Shown here: positions 1 to 8,650 of the stretch, one piece after another
Layout: each line of letters begins with the position of its first letter
Numbering within the stretch: the first letter of the stretch is position 1
The notes under the pieces: model-generated
Database searches by the model: none
Told to the model about the DNA's origin: nothing
Seen by the model: only the letters and a program-made list of their open reading frames with translations
Position numbers and translations under genes: made by a program
NCBI RefSeq assembly: GCF_003711805.1
Contig: NZ_QXCP01000007.1
Location: 1,070 to 65,069, forward strand
DNA length: 64,000 nt
Reading direction: 5' to 3'
DNA from: Brachybacterium sp. EE-P12
GTDB taxonomy: Bacteria; Actinomycetota; Actinomycetes; Actinomycetales; Dermabacteraceae

Positions 1-35
1 ACTGCCGGATCGAGGTCCTGCACCGCGAGAGACAT
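1..35 (-). CDS. 5' end of an unidentified gene, cut by the window edge
   Basis: An ATG on the minus strand at 35 opens a frame reading MSLAVQDLDPA before the sequence ends. A good Shine-Dalgarno, GGGGAGGA, lies about 7 nt upstream on the same strand, so this is probably a real start. Eleven residues are too few to name a family. The DnaA-box-like sequence upstream (86-94) would fit a replication-linked gene, but that is only suggestive. Confidence 0.45.
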   Translation of the reverse strand, partial: MSLAVQDLDPA

Positions 36-478
36 ACCCCGATCCTCCCCACACACACCCACAAAAGAAAGACTCGATGGCATTTTGTGGATAACTCCGA
101 GCGGGGAGGAAACGTCACCGACGGCGCAGCGCACTCCCAGCACAGAACCTGCATCACCACAGGTCGCAACGCTTCACCGCACTACGACTCCCGGCGGATC
201 GGAATCACCTCACCCCCCGCCGCAAGCACCCCCTCGAAAATGTGGACAACCACCCCCTGTGGAGGAAAGAACACCCTCACCGCACCCCGCGAAGGACTGC
301 CACGATGGCGTCTCCTGGCGCCGCCGCCGGACTCTCCGCCCCCTCCGGATCTTCACGGTTCCTGCGCGTCCATCGGGACGCTCGCCGACGCGCGGACCTG
401 CACGGGTCCCCTAGACTCGTGCCTCCCAGGGAAGTCGGTGCGAGGGTCCGGGGAGGCTGCTCGCAGGAGGAGGTCAGC
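36..478. other. 443-nt intergenic region with DnaA-box-like sequences
   Basis: No convincing gene is present; open frames here are proline- and arginine-rich and lack ribosome sites. It lies between the divergent partial gene (start 35) and the epimerase-like gene (start 479). Two DnaA-box-like 9-mers are visible: TGTGGATAA at 86-94 and TGTGGACAA at 241-249. A possible -10 hexamer TAGACT sits at 412-417, placed to drive the rightward gene with a leader of about 55 nt; no good -35 is seen. Confidence 0.5.
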
Positions 479-1375
479 GTGAGGATCGCGGTCACCGGTG
501 CCACCGGAGTGCTCGGCCAGGAGGCTGTGGAGGCGCTCGTCGCCGCCGGGCACGAGGTCACAGGCATCACGCGCCGCGACTCCGGTGTCCCCATCGTCGA
601 GGGCCGCGGCGGCGCCGCGATCGTCGCCGACGTCTTCGACCCGAGCGACCTGGCCCGTGCCTTCCGCGGCCACGACACCGTGATCAACACCCTCGCCCAT
701 GTGCCCGTCGGCATGGCGGGGCTGCGCCCCCTGGCCTGGCGCGAGGACGACCGCCTCCATCTCGAGGCCTCCGTCGCGATCGCGAAGGCCGCCGCCGATG
801 CCGGGGTGCGCAAGCTGATCCAGGAGTCCTCCGTCTTCCTCTATCCGGACAACGGCACGGACTGGATCACCGAGGACCTGTCCCTGTCCGTGCGGAACCA
901 GGCGTTCCGACCGCGGGTGCGCGAGATGCGGGCGGCCGTGGACTTCGCGACCGCCGGCCGCAGCGCCGTGGTGCTGCGGCTCGGCCAGCTGTTCGGCCGC
1001 GACCCTCAGTCCACCCATGCGCTGAAGGCCACCCGCGAGGGCGACCCGATCCTGCTGGGCAAGCCGGAGAACTACATCACCCTGCTGCACCACAGCGATG
1101 CGGGCCGCGCCTTCGTCGCCGCGCTGCGGGCGGGCAGCGGCTTCTACAACGTCGGCGGCGAGCCGATCACCCGGGGGCGTTGGGCGAAGGACCTCGCGAT
1201 GGAGGCCGGAGTCGAGACGCCCGCGAAGTTCTACCCCGAGATCACCCAGGCGATCGTCGGCACCCGGCTCGAGGTGCAGCGTCGTTCGCTGCGGGTCTCC
1301 TCGGTGCGGTTCATGTCCGAGACCGGATGGCGGCCGACGGTGGGTCCGTCCACGAAGGGCTGGTCGCGCCGCTGA
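479..1375 (+). CDS. NAD(P)-dependent epimerase/reductase-like protein
   Basis: A 298-residue extended-SDR-type protein. The N-terminus carries the Rossmann signature TGATGVLG (residues 6-13), which binds NAD(P). The body follows the NAD-dependent epimerase/dehydratase pattern, with a threading strand ending in VINTLAHV and a late IGH-like C-terminal region. The usual catalytic YxxxK is not obvious: the central segment reads SSVFLYPDNG, so activity and substrate are uncertain. The start is a GTG at 479, chosen because AGGAGGAGG lies just upstream (465-473); an in-frame ATG at 242 has no ribosome site and adds a low-complexity stretch. The downstream gene is convergent, so this is probably monocistronic. 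Confidence 0.8.
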   Translation: MRIAVTGATGVLGQEAVEALVAAGHEVTGITRRDSGVPIVEGRGGAAIVADVFDPSDLARAFRGHDTVINTLAHVPVGMAGLRPLAWREDDRLHLEASVAIAKAAADAGVRKLIQESSVFLYPDNGTDWITEDLSLSVRNQAFRPRVREMRAAVDFATAGRSAVVLRLGQLFGRDPQSTHALKATREGDPILLGKPENYITLLHHSDAGRAFVAALRAGSGFYNVGGEPITRGRWAKDLAMEAGVETPAKFYPEITQAIVGTRLEVQRRSLRVSSVRFMSETGWRPTVGPSTKGWSRR

Positions 1376-1399
1376 GCAGAGCGTGCGGAGCAGCTTCGA

Positions 1400-1984
1400 T
1401 CAGAGCGTGCGGAGCACCTTCGCGGGGCTGCCGACGGCGAGGCTGCGCGGCGGCACGTCGCGGGTGACCACGGAGCCGGCACCGATCACGGAATCGTCCC
1501 CGATGCTCACCCCCGGCATGATGCTCGCTCCTCCGCCGATCCAGACGTTGTCCCCGATCGTGATCGGCTCCGCCGCCTCCCAGCCCTCCCGGCGAGGCCC
1601 CGGCTCGAGGGGGTGGATCGGGGTCAGCAGCTGGATGTTCGGGCCCAGCTGGCAGTCGCCGCCGATGCGGATGTCCACCACATCCAGCGCCGTCAGGGAG
1701 AAGTTCACGAAGGTGCCCGCGCCGATGTGGAGGCGGGAGCCGTAGTCCACGTGCAGCGGGGCGCGCACGTGCGCCCCCTCCCCGAAGGTTCCCAGCAGGT
1801 CGCGGAGGATCTCCTGGGCGGCGTCGGGATCCTGCGCGTACTCGCGCCCGAAGCGGTCCGTCTCGCGCAGCGCATGGCGGAAGGCGGACTGGATCTCGGG
1901 GTCGTCGGCGCGATACCAGTCCCCTGCCCGCATCCGCTCGAGCGGGCTGCGGGTATCGTCCTCGTCGAGGGTGAAGGGCTTCAT
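1400..1984 (-). CDS. Maltose/galactoside O-acetyltransferase-like (left-handed beta-helix)
   Basis: A 194-residue hexapeptide-repeat acetyltransferase, close to the usual length of the Maa/LacA/NodL family, which moves acetyl from acetyl-CoA onto sugar hydroxyls. The N-terminal MAC segment (about 12-66) contains the typical motif MRAGDWYRADDPE. Hexapeptide repeats run from about 70 to 185, with IGDNVWIGGGASIMPGVSIG near 143-162. The probable catalytic histidine is H124 in TPIHPLEP. The start at 1984 is favoured over a longer frame to 2059 because the family pattern begins there and a -10-like TACCCT ends exactly 6 nt upstream, suggesting a leaderless transcript. It ends 24 nt from the convergent epimerase-like gene. 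Confidence 0.85.
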   Translation of the reverse strand: MKPFTLDEDDTRSPLERMRAGDWYRADDPEIQSAFRHALRETDRFGREYAQDPDAAQEILRDLLGTFGEGAHVRAPLHVDYGSRLHIGAGTFVNFSLTALDVVDIRIGGDCQLGPNIQLLTPIHPLEPGPRREGWEAAEPITIGDNVWIGGGASIMPGVSIGDDSVIGAGSVVTRDVPPRSLAVGSPAKVLRTL

Positions 1985-2096
1985 CACCCCAGGGTATGGC
2001 CCCGGACGAGCGCGGGCGGCAGACGGCGCGACGGCCGCCCCGGCAAGAGCGGCGTTCATCTCCGACGCGGCATCCCGCGCCGGCGCGGGCCGACGC

Positions 2097-2537
2097 TCAG
2101 CGCGGCAGGCGCATCCCGAGGCTCGGTGCGGAGTCGACGAAGCCCAGCGAGCGGTAGAGCCGCTGCCCGGGCGGATCGGCGAGCAGGGTGATGTAGGGAT
2201 GCGGGGGCGCGGCCCGCTCGATCCGGGCCAGGAGATCCTCCATCACGGCGCGTCCCAGACCTCGGCGCTGATGCTCCGGGTCGGTCGCGATGTCGGCGAG
2301 ATGGAAGTACCAGGTGCCGTCGCCGAGGGTGCGGCCCATCGCCGCGAGGTCCCCGCTCGAGGCGCGGACGGTGGTCCAGGCCCAGCTGTTCGCGAGCGCG
2401 CCGGCTGCCTGCTCCGGGGTGCGGGGGCTGAGGCCGGCGATCGCGCGCAGGCGCACGTACTCCTGGCTCCTCGGCGCGGAGTGCTCGAGACGGTATCCGT
2501 CCGGGAGCTGGGTGTCGGCGGGGTCGTCGTCGGTCAT
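2097..2537 (-). CDS. GNAT family N-acetyltransferase
   Basis: A 146-residue GCN5-related N-acetyltransferase. The acetyl-CoA pyrophosphate-binding motif A is visible as QRRGLGRAV (90-98), after the strand DIATDPEHQ. The C-terminus has the usual late motif LYRSLGFVD (127-135). Such enzymes acetylate amines of small molecules or proteins; the substrate cannot be told from sequence. The start at 2537 has GGCAGGAT about 7 nt upstream; a longer frame reaching 2777 overlaps the divergent gene and is not supported. It shares a 112-nt divergent promoter region with the YchJ-like gene. Confidence 0.82.
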   Translation of the reverse strand: MTDDDPADTQLPDGYRLEHSAPRSQEYVRLRAIAGLSPRTPEQAAGALANSWAWTTVRASSGDLAAMGRTLGDGTWYFHLADIATDPEHQRRGLGRAVMEDLLARIERAAPPHPYITLLADPPGQRLYRSLGFVDSAPSLGMRLPR

Positions 2538-2649
2538 GGGACGATCCTGCCAGGATCCGCCCACGGCCGACGCGCCGCACCTGGCGGAGCGCTCCACTCC
2601 CGACCGCGCCGCGAGCTCCCGGCCGGGTCCGGGCCGGGATACTGGGACG

Positions 2650-3069
2650 ATGACCGCGACTCCTGCTCCCCTGCCCGACGACGCCCGCTGCCCCTGCGGC
2701 AGCGGCGATGTGCTCGGCGCCTGCTGCGGGCCCGTCCTGCGCGGCGAACGGCGCGCCCCCACGGCGGAGGCGCTCATGCGCTCGCGCTACACCGCCTTCG
2801 CGGTGCGGGACCTCGAGCACCTGCTGCGCAGCTGGCATCCCTCGACCGCGCCGACGAGGCAGGAGCTCGCCGCCTCTCTCGCCGAGGAGGTGCGCTGGCT
2901 GCGCCTGGAGATCCTCGCGACCGCCGACGGGGGGCCCTTCGACGACGTCGGCACCGTCGAGTTCCTCGCCCGCTCGACGGGGCCGCACGGCCGGTCCCGT
3001 CAGCACGAGCGGTCGCGGTTCGTGCGCGAGGGCGGGGCGTGGCTCTACGTCGACGGGGACGTCGGCTGA
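2650..3069 (+). CDS. YchJ-like (UPF0225) SEC-C motif protein
   Basis: A 139-residue protein of the YchJ/UPF0225 family. It opens with a SEC-C-like cysteine cluster, CPCGSG (14-19) with CC at 25-26, which probably binds zinc. It continues with the family hallmark around RSRYTAFAVRDLEHLLRSWH and a C-terminal NTF2-like half. Its biochemical role is not established. The ATG at 2650 is preceded by GATACT ending 6 nt upstream and no clear Shine-Dalgarno, so the transcript may be leaderless. A strong bidirectional hairpin follows the stop. Confidence 0.83.
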   Translation: MTATPAPLPDDARCPCGSGDVLGACCGPVLRGERRAPTAEALMRSRYTAFAVRDLEHLLRSWHPSTAPTRQELAASLAEEVRWLRLEILATADGGPFDDVGTVEFLARSTGPHGRSRQHERSRFVREGGAWLYVDGDVG

Positions 3070-3094
3070 GCAGACGGGCGCCGTGAGCACATGA

Positions 3095-3128
3095 CGACGC
3101 CCCGGATCCGTCGGGATCCGGGGCGTCG
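3095..3128. terminator. Bidirectional hairpin terminator between convergent genes
   Basis: A perfect 15-bp stem (arms 3095-3109 and 3114-3128, starting CGACGCCCCGGATCC) closes a 4-nt loop. It lies between the ends of the YchJ-like gene and the DUF3618-like gene, so it can stop transcription from either side. There is no U tract, as is common in high-GC actinobacteria. Confidence 0.8.
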
Positions 3129-3159
3129 CACAGGGACGTCAGGAACGTCGCACGGGAGG

Positions 3160-3636
3160 TCAGCTGCCGGCGGAGGCGACCTTCTTCTCGGCTCGCTTCG
3201 CCGCGTCCTGGAGGATCGCGCCGAGCTCCGCGGCGTGCTTCTCCGCTTCCTTCGAGCGCGGCAGCGAGGACTTCTTCACGGACTTCGCGGCCTTCTTCGC
3301 GGAACGCTCGGTGCTGCGCCGCGCGTCCTTCATCACGGCGGCGACCTTCTGGCCGCGCGTCGGCTCCCGCCGGGACAGGGCGACCGCGGTCGCGATGCCC
3401 GCACCGATCAGGACCACGCCGATGACGCCGCCCACGACCACCGGGAGGGTCGAGGCGGACTTCCCGTCACCGGCGTCCGAAAAACCCTTCACGGACCCGA
3501 CCAGCTCGTTCTTCCACCGGGTCACGGCGTTCTTCGGGTTCACGCGGTCGATCAGCTCGTCGATGTCGGACGCGAGGTTGTCCTGACGCCGATAGGCCTC
3601 GTCGCGCATGTCGTCCAGGCTCTTCTTGTCTGCCAC
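3160..3636 (-). CDS. DUF3618-like single-pass membrane protein
   Basis: A 158-residue protein with an N-terminal amphipathic region resembling DUF3618 (DNLASDIDELIDRVNPKNAV), one transmembrane segment at about 65-87 (glycine- and valine-rich), and a lysine/alanine-rich cytoplasmic-type tail that looks helical. DUF3618 proteins are common actinobacterial envelope proteins of unknown function. Two GTG codons occur back to back (3639 and 3636); the second is preferred because GGAGG then lies 5 nt upstream, while the first would leave almost no spacing. A -10-like TACGAT lies about 40 nt upstream. Confidence 0.7.
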   Translation of the reverse strand: MADKKSLDDMRDEAYRRQDNLASDIDELIDRVNPKNAVTRWKNELVGSVKGFSDAGDGKSASTLPVVVGGVIGVVLIGAGIATAVALSRREPTRGQKVAAVMKDARRSTERSAKKAAKSVKKSSLPRSKEAEKHAAELGAILQDAAKRAEKKVASAGS

Positions 3637-3704
3637 CACTGCCTCCGGTGTGCTCTGGGTCTGCTGTGCAGATCGTATCGTGGTCGGGTCCGTGCGCGGG
3701 GCGG

Positions 3705-4460
3705 TCAGCCCTGGGTCCGGGCCAGGAAGTCCTCCGCGCCGCCGACGAGCTCGACGTGCCCGGTCTCCACGTCGGCCGTGGCCATCTTCGCGACCTCGGC
3801 GGCGAACTCCTCGACCGAGTACAGCTTGCCGGCCGCCTCGCGACGCTGCTCGAGCGCCCCCGGGCGGGCCCGGTTGAGCAGGGTCGCGGTGACGGTCCCC
3901 TCGATCATGTCGCCCGAGACGATCACGAAGGAGACGCCCTGCTCGCGCATCTCCGGGATCCGCTCGGTCAGCGCCGTCTCGCCCGCACGCTTGGAGCGCG
4001 CGACCTGCTCGTACTCCGGCATCGTCTCGACCTCGTCGATGAAGTGCGCCTGGTGGCTGGTCACGAAGACCACGCGGCCGCCGGTGGAGAGGTGCTCGAG
4101 CCCGGCGGTGAGCGCATCGGACTGCGCGTCGCGGTTCAGGCGCATCGCGTAGTCCTCGCCCAGATCGGTCTCCATCCCGCCCGAGGCGTTCAGGACCAGC
4201 AGGTCCAGGCCGCCGAAGGTGTCCACGGCGGTGCGCATCAGGGTGCGCACGCCCTCGGCGTCGGTGAGATCCGCGCCGACGGCGACGGCCTTGCCGCCGG
4301 CGGCCTCGATCTCGGCGACCACCTTGTTCGCGCGCGGCGCCTTCTGGCGGTAGTTGATGACGACGTTCGCGCCCTCGGCGGCGAGCAGCTTCGCGGTGGC
4401 CGCACCGACCCCGCGCGAGGATCCGGTGACGACGGCGGTCTTGCCTGCGAGGGCGCTCAT
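3705..4460 (-). CDS. SDR family oxidoreductase with atypical active site
   Basis: A 251-residue short-chain dehydrogenase/reductase. The cofactor motif TGSSRGVG is at 12-19 and the LNASG (NAG-like) motif at 90-94. A serine in FVTSHQ (135) matches the catalytic serine. The usual Tyr of YxxxK is not at the expected place: the segment reads YEQVARSK, so four residues before K157 there is V153, with Y150 further off. It may be a divergent or non-classical SDR. The start at 4460 has AGGAG 8 nt upstream. It is separate from the tRNA gene, which is divergent. Confidence 0.82.
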   Translation of the reverse strand: MSALAGKTAVVTGSSRGVGAATAKLLAAEGANVVINYRQKAPRANKVVAEIEAAGGKAVAVGADLTDAEGVRTLMRTAVDTFGGLDLLVLNASGGMETDLGEDYAMRLNRDAQSDALTAGLEHLSTGGRVVFVTSHQAHFIDEVETMPEYEQVARSKRAGETALTERIPEMREQGVSFVIVSGDMIEGTVTATLLNRARPGALEQRREAAGKLYSVEEFAAEVAKMATADVETGHVELVGGAEDFLARTQG

Positions 4461-4582
4461 GGGGAACTCCTGAGGTATCGGGGATCGAGGTCCGTGACGG
4501 TGACCGCGCGCGCCGGGCCGGGACCGGCCGGGTCGTGCACCGTCGACCGCCCGAGCCTACCGGAGCACGCAGGTGCGCCCGC

Positions 4583-4588
4583 TAGGCT
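4583..4588 (+). promoter_or_regulatory. Probable -10 box of the tRNA-Leu gene
   Basis: The hexamer TAGGCT lies 8 nt before the first base of the tRNA, the normal distance for a -10 element. No clear -35 can be picked out. Confidence 0.5.
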
Positions 4589-4596
4589 GGTCCGGC

Positions 4597-4678
<82 letters not shown>

Positions 4679-4745
4679 CGCAGTGCCTGGGCGGTGACCA
4701 GCGGTGACGTCGAGGCGGGAGACATCCGACGTCGAAGGGCACGAG

Positions 4746-4964
4746 ATGGTCACCGACGAGTCCGAGTTCATCGTCATGCTGCCCGACGGCGAGGTCGAGT
4801 TCGCCTCCACGGGTCCCGCGGCGAGCTTTCTCCTCGAGGAGGGGCATGCGAACGCGGAGCGGGAGCCGCACTGGCACCTGCGATGGTGCCTGGACCGGAT
4901 GGCGATCGGGGAGGTCATGGACGTCGGCGAGGCACGGGTGGAGAGGATCGCGTCCCGTCGCTGA
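4746..4964 (+). CDS. Small hypothetical protein
   Basis: A 72-residue acidic protein (MVTDESEFIVMLPDGEVEF start). I do not recognise a family. The residue pattern looks genuinely coding: alternating strand and helix segments, a WHLRWCLDR motif, and normal third-position GC. The ATG at 4746 is chosen over one at 4704 because the longer form adds an unlikely leader; GAAGG upstream is a weak ribosome site. It lies just after the tRNA and may be read through from it or from its own promoter. Confidence 0.5.
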   Translation: MVTDESEFIVMLPDGEVEFASTGPAASFLLEEGHANAEREPHWHLRWCLDRMAIGEVMDVGEARVERIASRR

Positions 4965-5112
4965 TCCCGAGGCCGGGGGCCGTGCTGGGTCCAGCCCGTG
5001 CGAGCGTCTACGCTGTTGGTCGTCCTGCGGCGGGCCCCGTGCCGCACCGCACCTGGACGACCCGCCGCGACGGCGACGACCACGCACGGCTCGAGAACGA
5101 GGAGAGCGCTCC

Positions 5113-5805
5113 ATGACCCTGTTCGGGCTCGTCCGCCATGGGCAGACGGACTACAACCTGCAGAACCTCTTCCAGGGGTCCTCGGACATCCCGCTGAACG
5201 AGACCGGGATCGCGCAGGCCCACGCCGCCTTCGACGCGCTGCCCGAGGTGGGCTGGGACGTGGTGATCACCTCCCCGCTGCAGCGCGCCGAGCAGACCGG
5301 ACGGATCATCGCCGGCGACCACGCCATCCCCTTCGGCGGCACCGACGGCCGACTGGTCGAGATCGACTGGGGTGCTGCGGAGGGACAGCCGGTCGAGGAG
5401 ATGGAGGCCCGCTACCCCGGCCGCTCCTTCCCGGGCCGGGAGGACCACCAGGCCGTCGCCGATCGCGGCTACGACGCGCTCGAGGATCTCGAGACCCGCT
5501 TCCCCGGGCAGAAGGTGCTGCTGGTCGCCCACGGCACCCTGATCCGCTTCCTGCTCTCGGGGATCATCGAGCGCCCGCTGGACTCGATCCCGAACGCGAC
5601 GCTGTCGCTCATCGAGCTCGAGGGCACCACCTGGCGGGTGCGGATGATCGCGGGCCGGGAGGTCGACCATGCGGTCGAGGTGCCCTCGCGGGCGCAGAAC
5701 CCCCGCTTCGTGGTCGACGAGGCCCAGCTCATCCCCGGCGCGCATGTCACCGGCGCCGACGATCACGTCGCCGCCTCCGCCACGATCCCGGGAGGGAACG
5801 CATGA
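5113..5805 (+). CDS. Histidine phosphatase family protein (phosphoglycerate-mutase-like)
   Basis: A 230-residue member of the histidine phosphatase superfamily. The phosphohistidine motif RHG is at 8-10, with R58 in SPLQRAEQTGR, E83 in EIDWGAAEG and the second catalytic histidine H140 in VAHGTLIR. This residue set fits a phosphatase rather than proving a glycolytic mutase, and the substrate is not known. The start has GGAGAG about 6 nt upstream. The stop overlaps the next gene by 4 nt (ATGA), so the two are probably co-translated. Confidence 0.88.
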   Translation: MTLFGLVRHGQTDYNLQNLFQGSSDIPLNETGIAQAHAAFDALPEVGWDVVITSPLQRAEQTGRIIAGDHAIPFGGTDGRLVEIDWGAAEGQPVEEMEARYPGRSFPGREDHQAVADRGYDALEDLETRFPGQKVLLVAHGTLIRFLLSGIIERPLDSIPNATLSLIELEGTTWRVRMIAGREVDHAVEVPSRAQNPRFVVDEAQLIPGAHVTGADDHVAASATIPGGNA

Positions 5806-6344
5806 GCAGCCGCACCGCCGTGGACTCCGAGGGCTCCTGGTTCGATCCGGAGCGCGTCGCCGACCTGCGCCGCCACCTGCCGATCACCTACGTCGACGTC
5901 GTGCCCGTGCGCACGGACGTGGACGGCGCCGTCGCCGAGGTGGGTCTGCTGCTGCGCGCCTCCGGCGCCGGGCAGATCGTGCGCGCGATCGTCTCCGGGA
6001 GGGTGCTGATCCACGAGACGCTGCGAGAGGCGATCGCCCGCCACGTCGAGAAGGACCTCGGCCCGATGGCGATGCCCCGGATCCCCGTCTCCCCCGTCCC
6101 CTTCACGGTCGCGGAGTACTTCCCCACGCCGGGCGTCTCCCCCTTCCACGACCCGCGCCAGCACGCGATCTCGCTGGCCTACGTGGTCCCGATCGACGGG
6201 GAGACCGCCCCGCAGGAGGACGCCCTGGAGCTGTCCTGGTTCGGCGTGGACGAGCTGCTCGGCGAGTCCTCCCCGCTGACGGAGATGGACGGCGGGCGGG
6301 ACCTGCTGGTGCGCCGGGCGCTCGCCCACATGGGCGCGGCCTGA
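5802..6344 (+). CDS. DUF4916 / NUDIX-like family protein
   Basis: A 180-residue protein of the actinobacterial DUF4916 family, which databases often label NUDIX hydrolase family. Characteristic stretches are YVDVVPVRTD, SGRVLIHETLREA, HVEKDLGPMAMPRIP, FTVAEYFPTPGVSPFHDPRQ and a C-terminal LSWFGVDELL. A canonical Nudix box (GX5EX7REUXEEXGU) is not evident, so hydrolase activity is unproven. Coupling through ATGA to the histidine phosphatase suggests the two act together, perhaps on a phosphorylated or nucleotide substrate. A GGGCCGGCCGGCCC palindrome at 6371-6384 follows and could serve as a compact terminator. Confidence 0.78.
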   Translation: MSSRTAVDSEGSWFDPERVADLRRHLPITYVDVVPVRTDVDGAVAEVGLLLRASGAGQIVRAIVSGRVLIHETLREAIARHVEKDLGPMAMPRIPVSPVPFTVAEYFPTPGVSPFHDPRQHAISLAYVVPIDGETAPQEDALELSWFGVDELLGESSPLTEMDGGRDLLVRRALAHMGAA

Positions 6345-6389
6345 GGCCGGTCCGCCACCTCGCACACCGGGGGCCGGCCGGCCCGGCGC

Positions 6390-7088
6390 TCAGCCCAGCA
6401 GCCGCGCCACGTGCGGGGCGATGGCGCGGAAGGCCGTCCCGCGGTGGGAGATCGCGTCCTTCTCCTCGGGGGTGAGCTCCGCGGCGGAGCGGGTCTGCCC
6501 GTCGGGACGGAACAGCGGGTCGTAGCCGAATCCGCCCCCGCCGTGCCGCTCCCGCAGCAGCATCCCGGTCATCTCGCCGTGCTCGACCAGCTCCGTGCCG
6601 TCCGGGGCGACGAGCGCGGCCGCGCACACGAAGCGGGCACCGCGGTGCTGATCGGGCACGTCGGAGAGCTGGGCGAGCAGCAGGTCGTTGTTCGCCTCGT
6701 CATCGCCGTGCCGGCCCGACCAGCGGGCGGAGAAGATCCCCGGGGAGCCGCCGAGCACGTCCACGGCCAGGCCCGAGTCGTCGGCGACGGCGAGCAGGCC
6801 TGTCGCCGCCGCGGCCGAGCGGGCCTTCAGCAGGGCGTTGCCCGCGAAGCTCACCTCGTCCTCGACCACGTCCGGCAGGGCGATCCCGGCGGAGGAGATC
6901 ACCTGCTCGGGATCGAGGCCGGGCACCGCCGCGGCGAGGATCCGCTGCAGCTCGCGGAGCTTCTTGACGTTGTGGGAGGCGAGGATGACCCGCGCGCCCG
7001 TCGGCACGGCGGCGGTGGCCCCGTGCTGGACGTCGCAGGACGCCCCGTCCTGATCGCCGGCCGACGGGCCGTCGGCGCCGGCGCTCAT
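6390..7088 (-). CDS. rdgB: XTP/dITP pyrophosphatase (RdgB/HAM1)
   Basis: A 232-residue non-canonical purine NTP pyrophosphatase, which hydrolyses dITP and XTP to keep deaminated purines out of DNA and RNA. Conserved motifs are ASHNVKK (37-43), ADDSGLAVD (102-110), [10 protein letters not shown] (114-123), [11 protein letters not shown] and, near the C-terminus, SHRGTAFRA. About 33 poorly conserved residues precede the first motif, so the protein is longer than the usual 200; the true start could lie slightly further in. The ATG overlaps the rph stop by 4 nt, indicating translational coupling. The rph-rdgB pairing is common in actinobacteria. Confidence 0.93.
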   Translation of the reverse strand: MSAGADGPSAGDQDGASCDVQHGATAAVPTGARVILASHNVKKLRELQRILAAAVPGLDPEQVISSAGIALPDVVEDEVSFAGNALLKARSAAAATGLLAVADDSGLAVDVLGGSPGIFSARWSGRHGDDEANNDLLLAQLSDVPDQHRGARFVCAAALVAPDGTELVEHGEMTGMLLRERHGGGGFGYDPLFRPDGQTRSAAELTPEEKDAISHRGTAFRAIAPHVARLLG

Positions 7089-7843
7089 CGAGCGGCGGCC
7101 AGGACGTCGCGCTGGATCTCGGCGAGGCGGGCGCAGCCGCTGGTCGCGAGGTCCAGGAGGGTGCCGAGCTCGACGCGGTCGAAGGGGGTCCCCTCGGCGG
7201 TGCCCTGCACCTCGACGAAGCCGCCGGAGCCGGTGACCACGACGTTCATGTCGGTGTCGGCGGTGACGTCCTCGCGGTACTCGAGGTCCAGCAGCGGCCG
7301 GCCCTCGACGATGCCGACGCTGATCGCGCTCACGGTGTCGGTGAGCACCTCGGTCGCGGCGGGGAGGTCGGTGTGCTGCTTCGCCCAGCTCACCGCGTCG
7401 GCCAGTGCCACGTAGGCGCCGGTGATCGCGGCGGTGCGGGTGCCGCCGTCGGCCTGGAGCACGTCGCAGTCCAGCTGGATGGTGTTCTCGCCGAGCGCGT
7501 CCAGATCGATCACGGCACGCAGAGAGCGGCCGATGAGGCGGGAGATCTCGTGGGTGCGCCCGCCGATCTTCCCCTTCACGGACTCGCGCGGGGAACGGGT
7601 GTTCGTCGCCCGCGGCAGCATCGCGTACTCGGCGGTGACCCAGCCGGAGCCGGAGCCCTTCTTCCACCGCGGCACGCCCTCGGTGAAGGAGGCGGTGCAC
7701 AGCACGCGGGTGCGGCCGAACTCGATCAGCGCGCTGCCCTCGGCCTGGTCCAGCCAGCCCCGGGTGATGCGCACCTCCCGCAGCTGCTCGGGGGTGCGGC
7801 CGTCGACGCGGTCGCCGACGAAGGTCTCGGTCTGGGGGCTCAC
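7085..7843 (-). CDS. rph: Ribonuclease PH
   Basis: A 252-residue phosphorolytic exoribonuclease that trims tRNA 3' ends using phosphate. It matches RNase PH throughout, with [45 protein letters not shown] and [18 protein letters not shown] all visible. Length is normal for the family. The start is a GTG at 7843 with GGAGG 9 nt upstream. It is the middle gene of the leftward run MBL hydrolase, rph, rdgB, and its stop overlaps the rdgB start. Confidence 0.95.
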   Translation of the reverse strand: MSPQTETFVGDRVDGRTPEQLREVRITRGWLDQAEGSALIEFGRTRVLCTASFTEGVPRWKKGSGSGWVTAEYAMLPRATNTRSPRESVKGKIGGRTHEISRLIGRSLRAVIDLDALGENTIQLDCDVLQADGGTRTAAITGAYVALADAVSWAKQHTDLPAATEVLTDTVSAISVGIVEGRPLLDLEYREDVTADTDMNVVVTGSGGFVEVQGTAEGTPFDRVELGTLLDLATSGCARLAEIQRDVLAAAR

Positions 7844-7867
7844 AGGAGCTGCCTCCTCAGGGGTGGG

Positions 7868-8650
7868 TCAGGCGGTCACCTCGAGGATATCGGCCGGGCG
7901 GACCATCGTGATCGGCCCCGAGTGGACCTCCTGCGCCTCCGCGAGCGGGATCGCGGGGTCCGTCCAGGCCGGGATGTGGGTGAGCGCGAGATGTCCCACT
8001 CCGGCGCGGGTCGCGGCCTGGCCGGCGCGGCGGCCGGTCAGGTGCACGCCGGCGAAGCGGTCGTCGCGTCCCTCGATGTAGCCCGCCTCGCACAGGAACA
8101 GGTCCGCGCCGCGGGCCAGCTCGTCCAGCGCCTCGCACTCGTCGGTGTCGCCGGAGTAGGCGAGCGTCGCCCCGTCGGCCGCGATGCGGAAGCCGTAGGC
8201 CTCCACCGGGTGCAGCACCGCCCGGGCCTCGATCTCGAAGGGCCCGATCGTGAAGCGGGACCCGTCGGCGAGGGCGTGGTGCGCGAACGGCGAGCAGGTC
8301 ACCCCGTCGGGCACGTCGCCCACGCGGCTGAGCACCGCGGAGAGCCGCTCCGGCAGCGGTGCCGGGGCGTGGATCGGCAGCTGGCCGAGGTCGGTGCGGG
8401 AGTGATACGCCCAGAACACCTCGAGCCCGGTGAGGTCGAGATAATGGTCGGGATGCAGGTGAGAGATGATCACGGCGTCGAGATCGGCGGGATCGATCAC
8501 GTTCTGCAGCGGGCCGAAGGCGCCCGAGCCGAGGTCCATCAGCACCCGCCAGGTGCGGCCGCCCTCGTCCTCGTGCTCGAGGAGATAGCTGGAGGCGGCG
8601 CCCTCGGGGCCGGCGAAGCTGCCCGAGCAGCCGATCACGTGGACCCTCAC
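7868..8650 (-). CDS. MBL-fold metallo-hydrolase
   Basis: A 260-residue metallo-beta-lactamase-fold hydrolase. The metal-binding motif HLHPDH (64-69) follows AVIIS, and later ligands appear in [11 protein letters not shown] and [13 protein letters not shown]. The pattern resembles the RNase Z/ElaC-like and cyclic-nucleotide-phosphodiesterase-like branch, but I cannot assign the substrate. Its place upstream of rph would fit tRNA 3' processing. The GTG start at 8650 overlaps the murI stop (GTGA). Confidence 0.85.
   Translation of the reverse strand: MRVHVIGCSGSFAGPEGAASSYLLEHEDEGGRTWRVLMDLGSGAFGPLQNVIDPADLDAVIISHLHPDHYLDLTGLEVFWAYHSRTDLGQLPIHAPAPLPERLSAVLSRVGDVPDGVTCSPFAHHALADGSRFTIGPFEIEARAVLHPVEAYGFRIAADGATLAYSGDTDECEALDELARGADLFLCEAGYIEGRDDRFAGVHLTGRRAGQAATRAGVGHLALTHIPAWTDPAIPLAEAQEVHSGPITMVRPADILEVTA

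Noticed and set aside
85..482. Open frames of 109-131 residues in the left intergenic region.
   Set aside because: They are proline- and arginine-rich, overlap each other in several frames, have no ribosome site and show no domain pattern.
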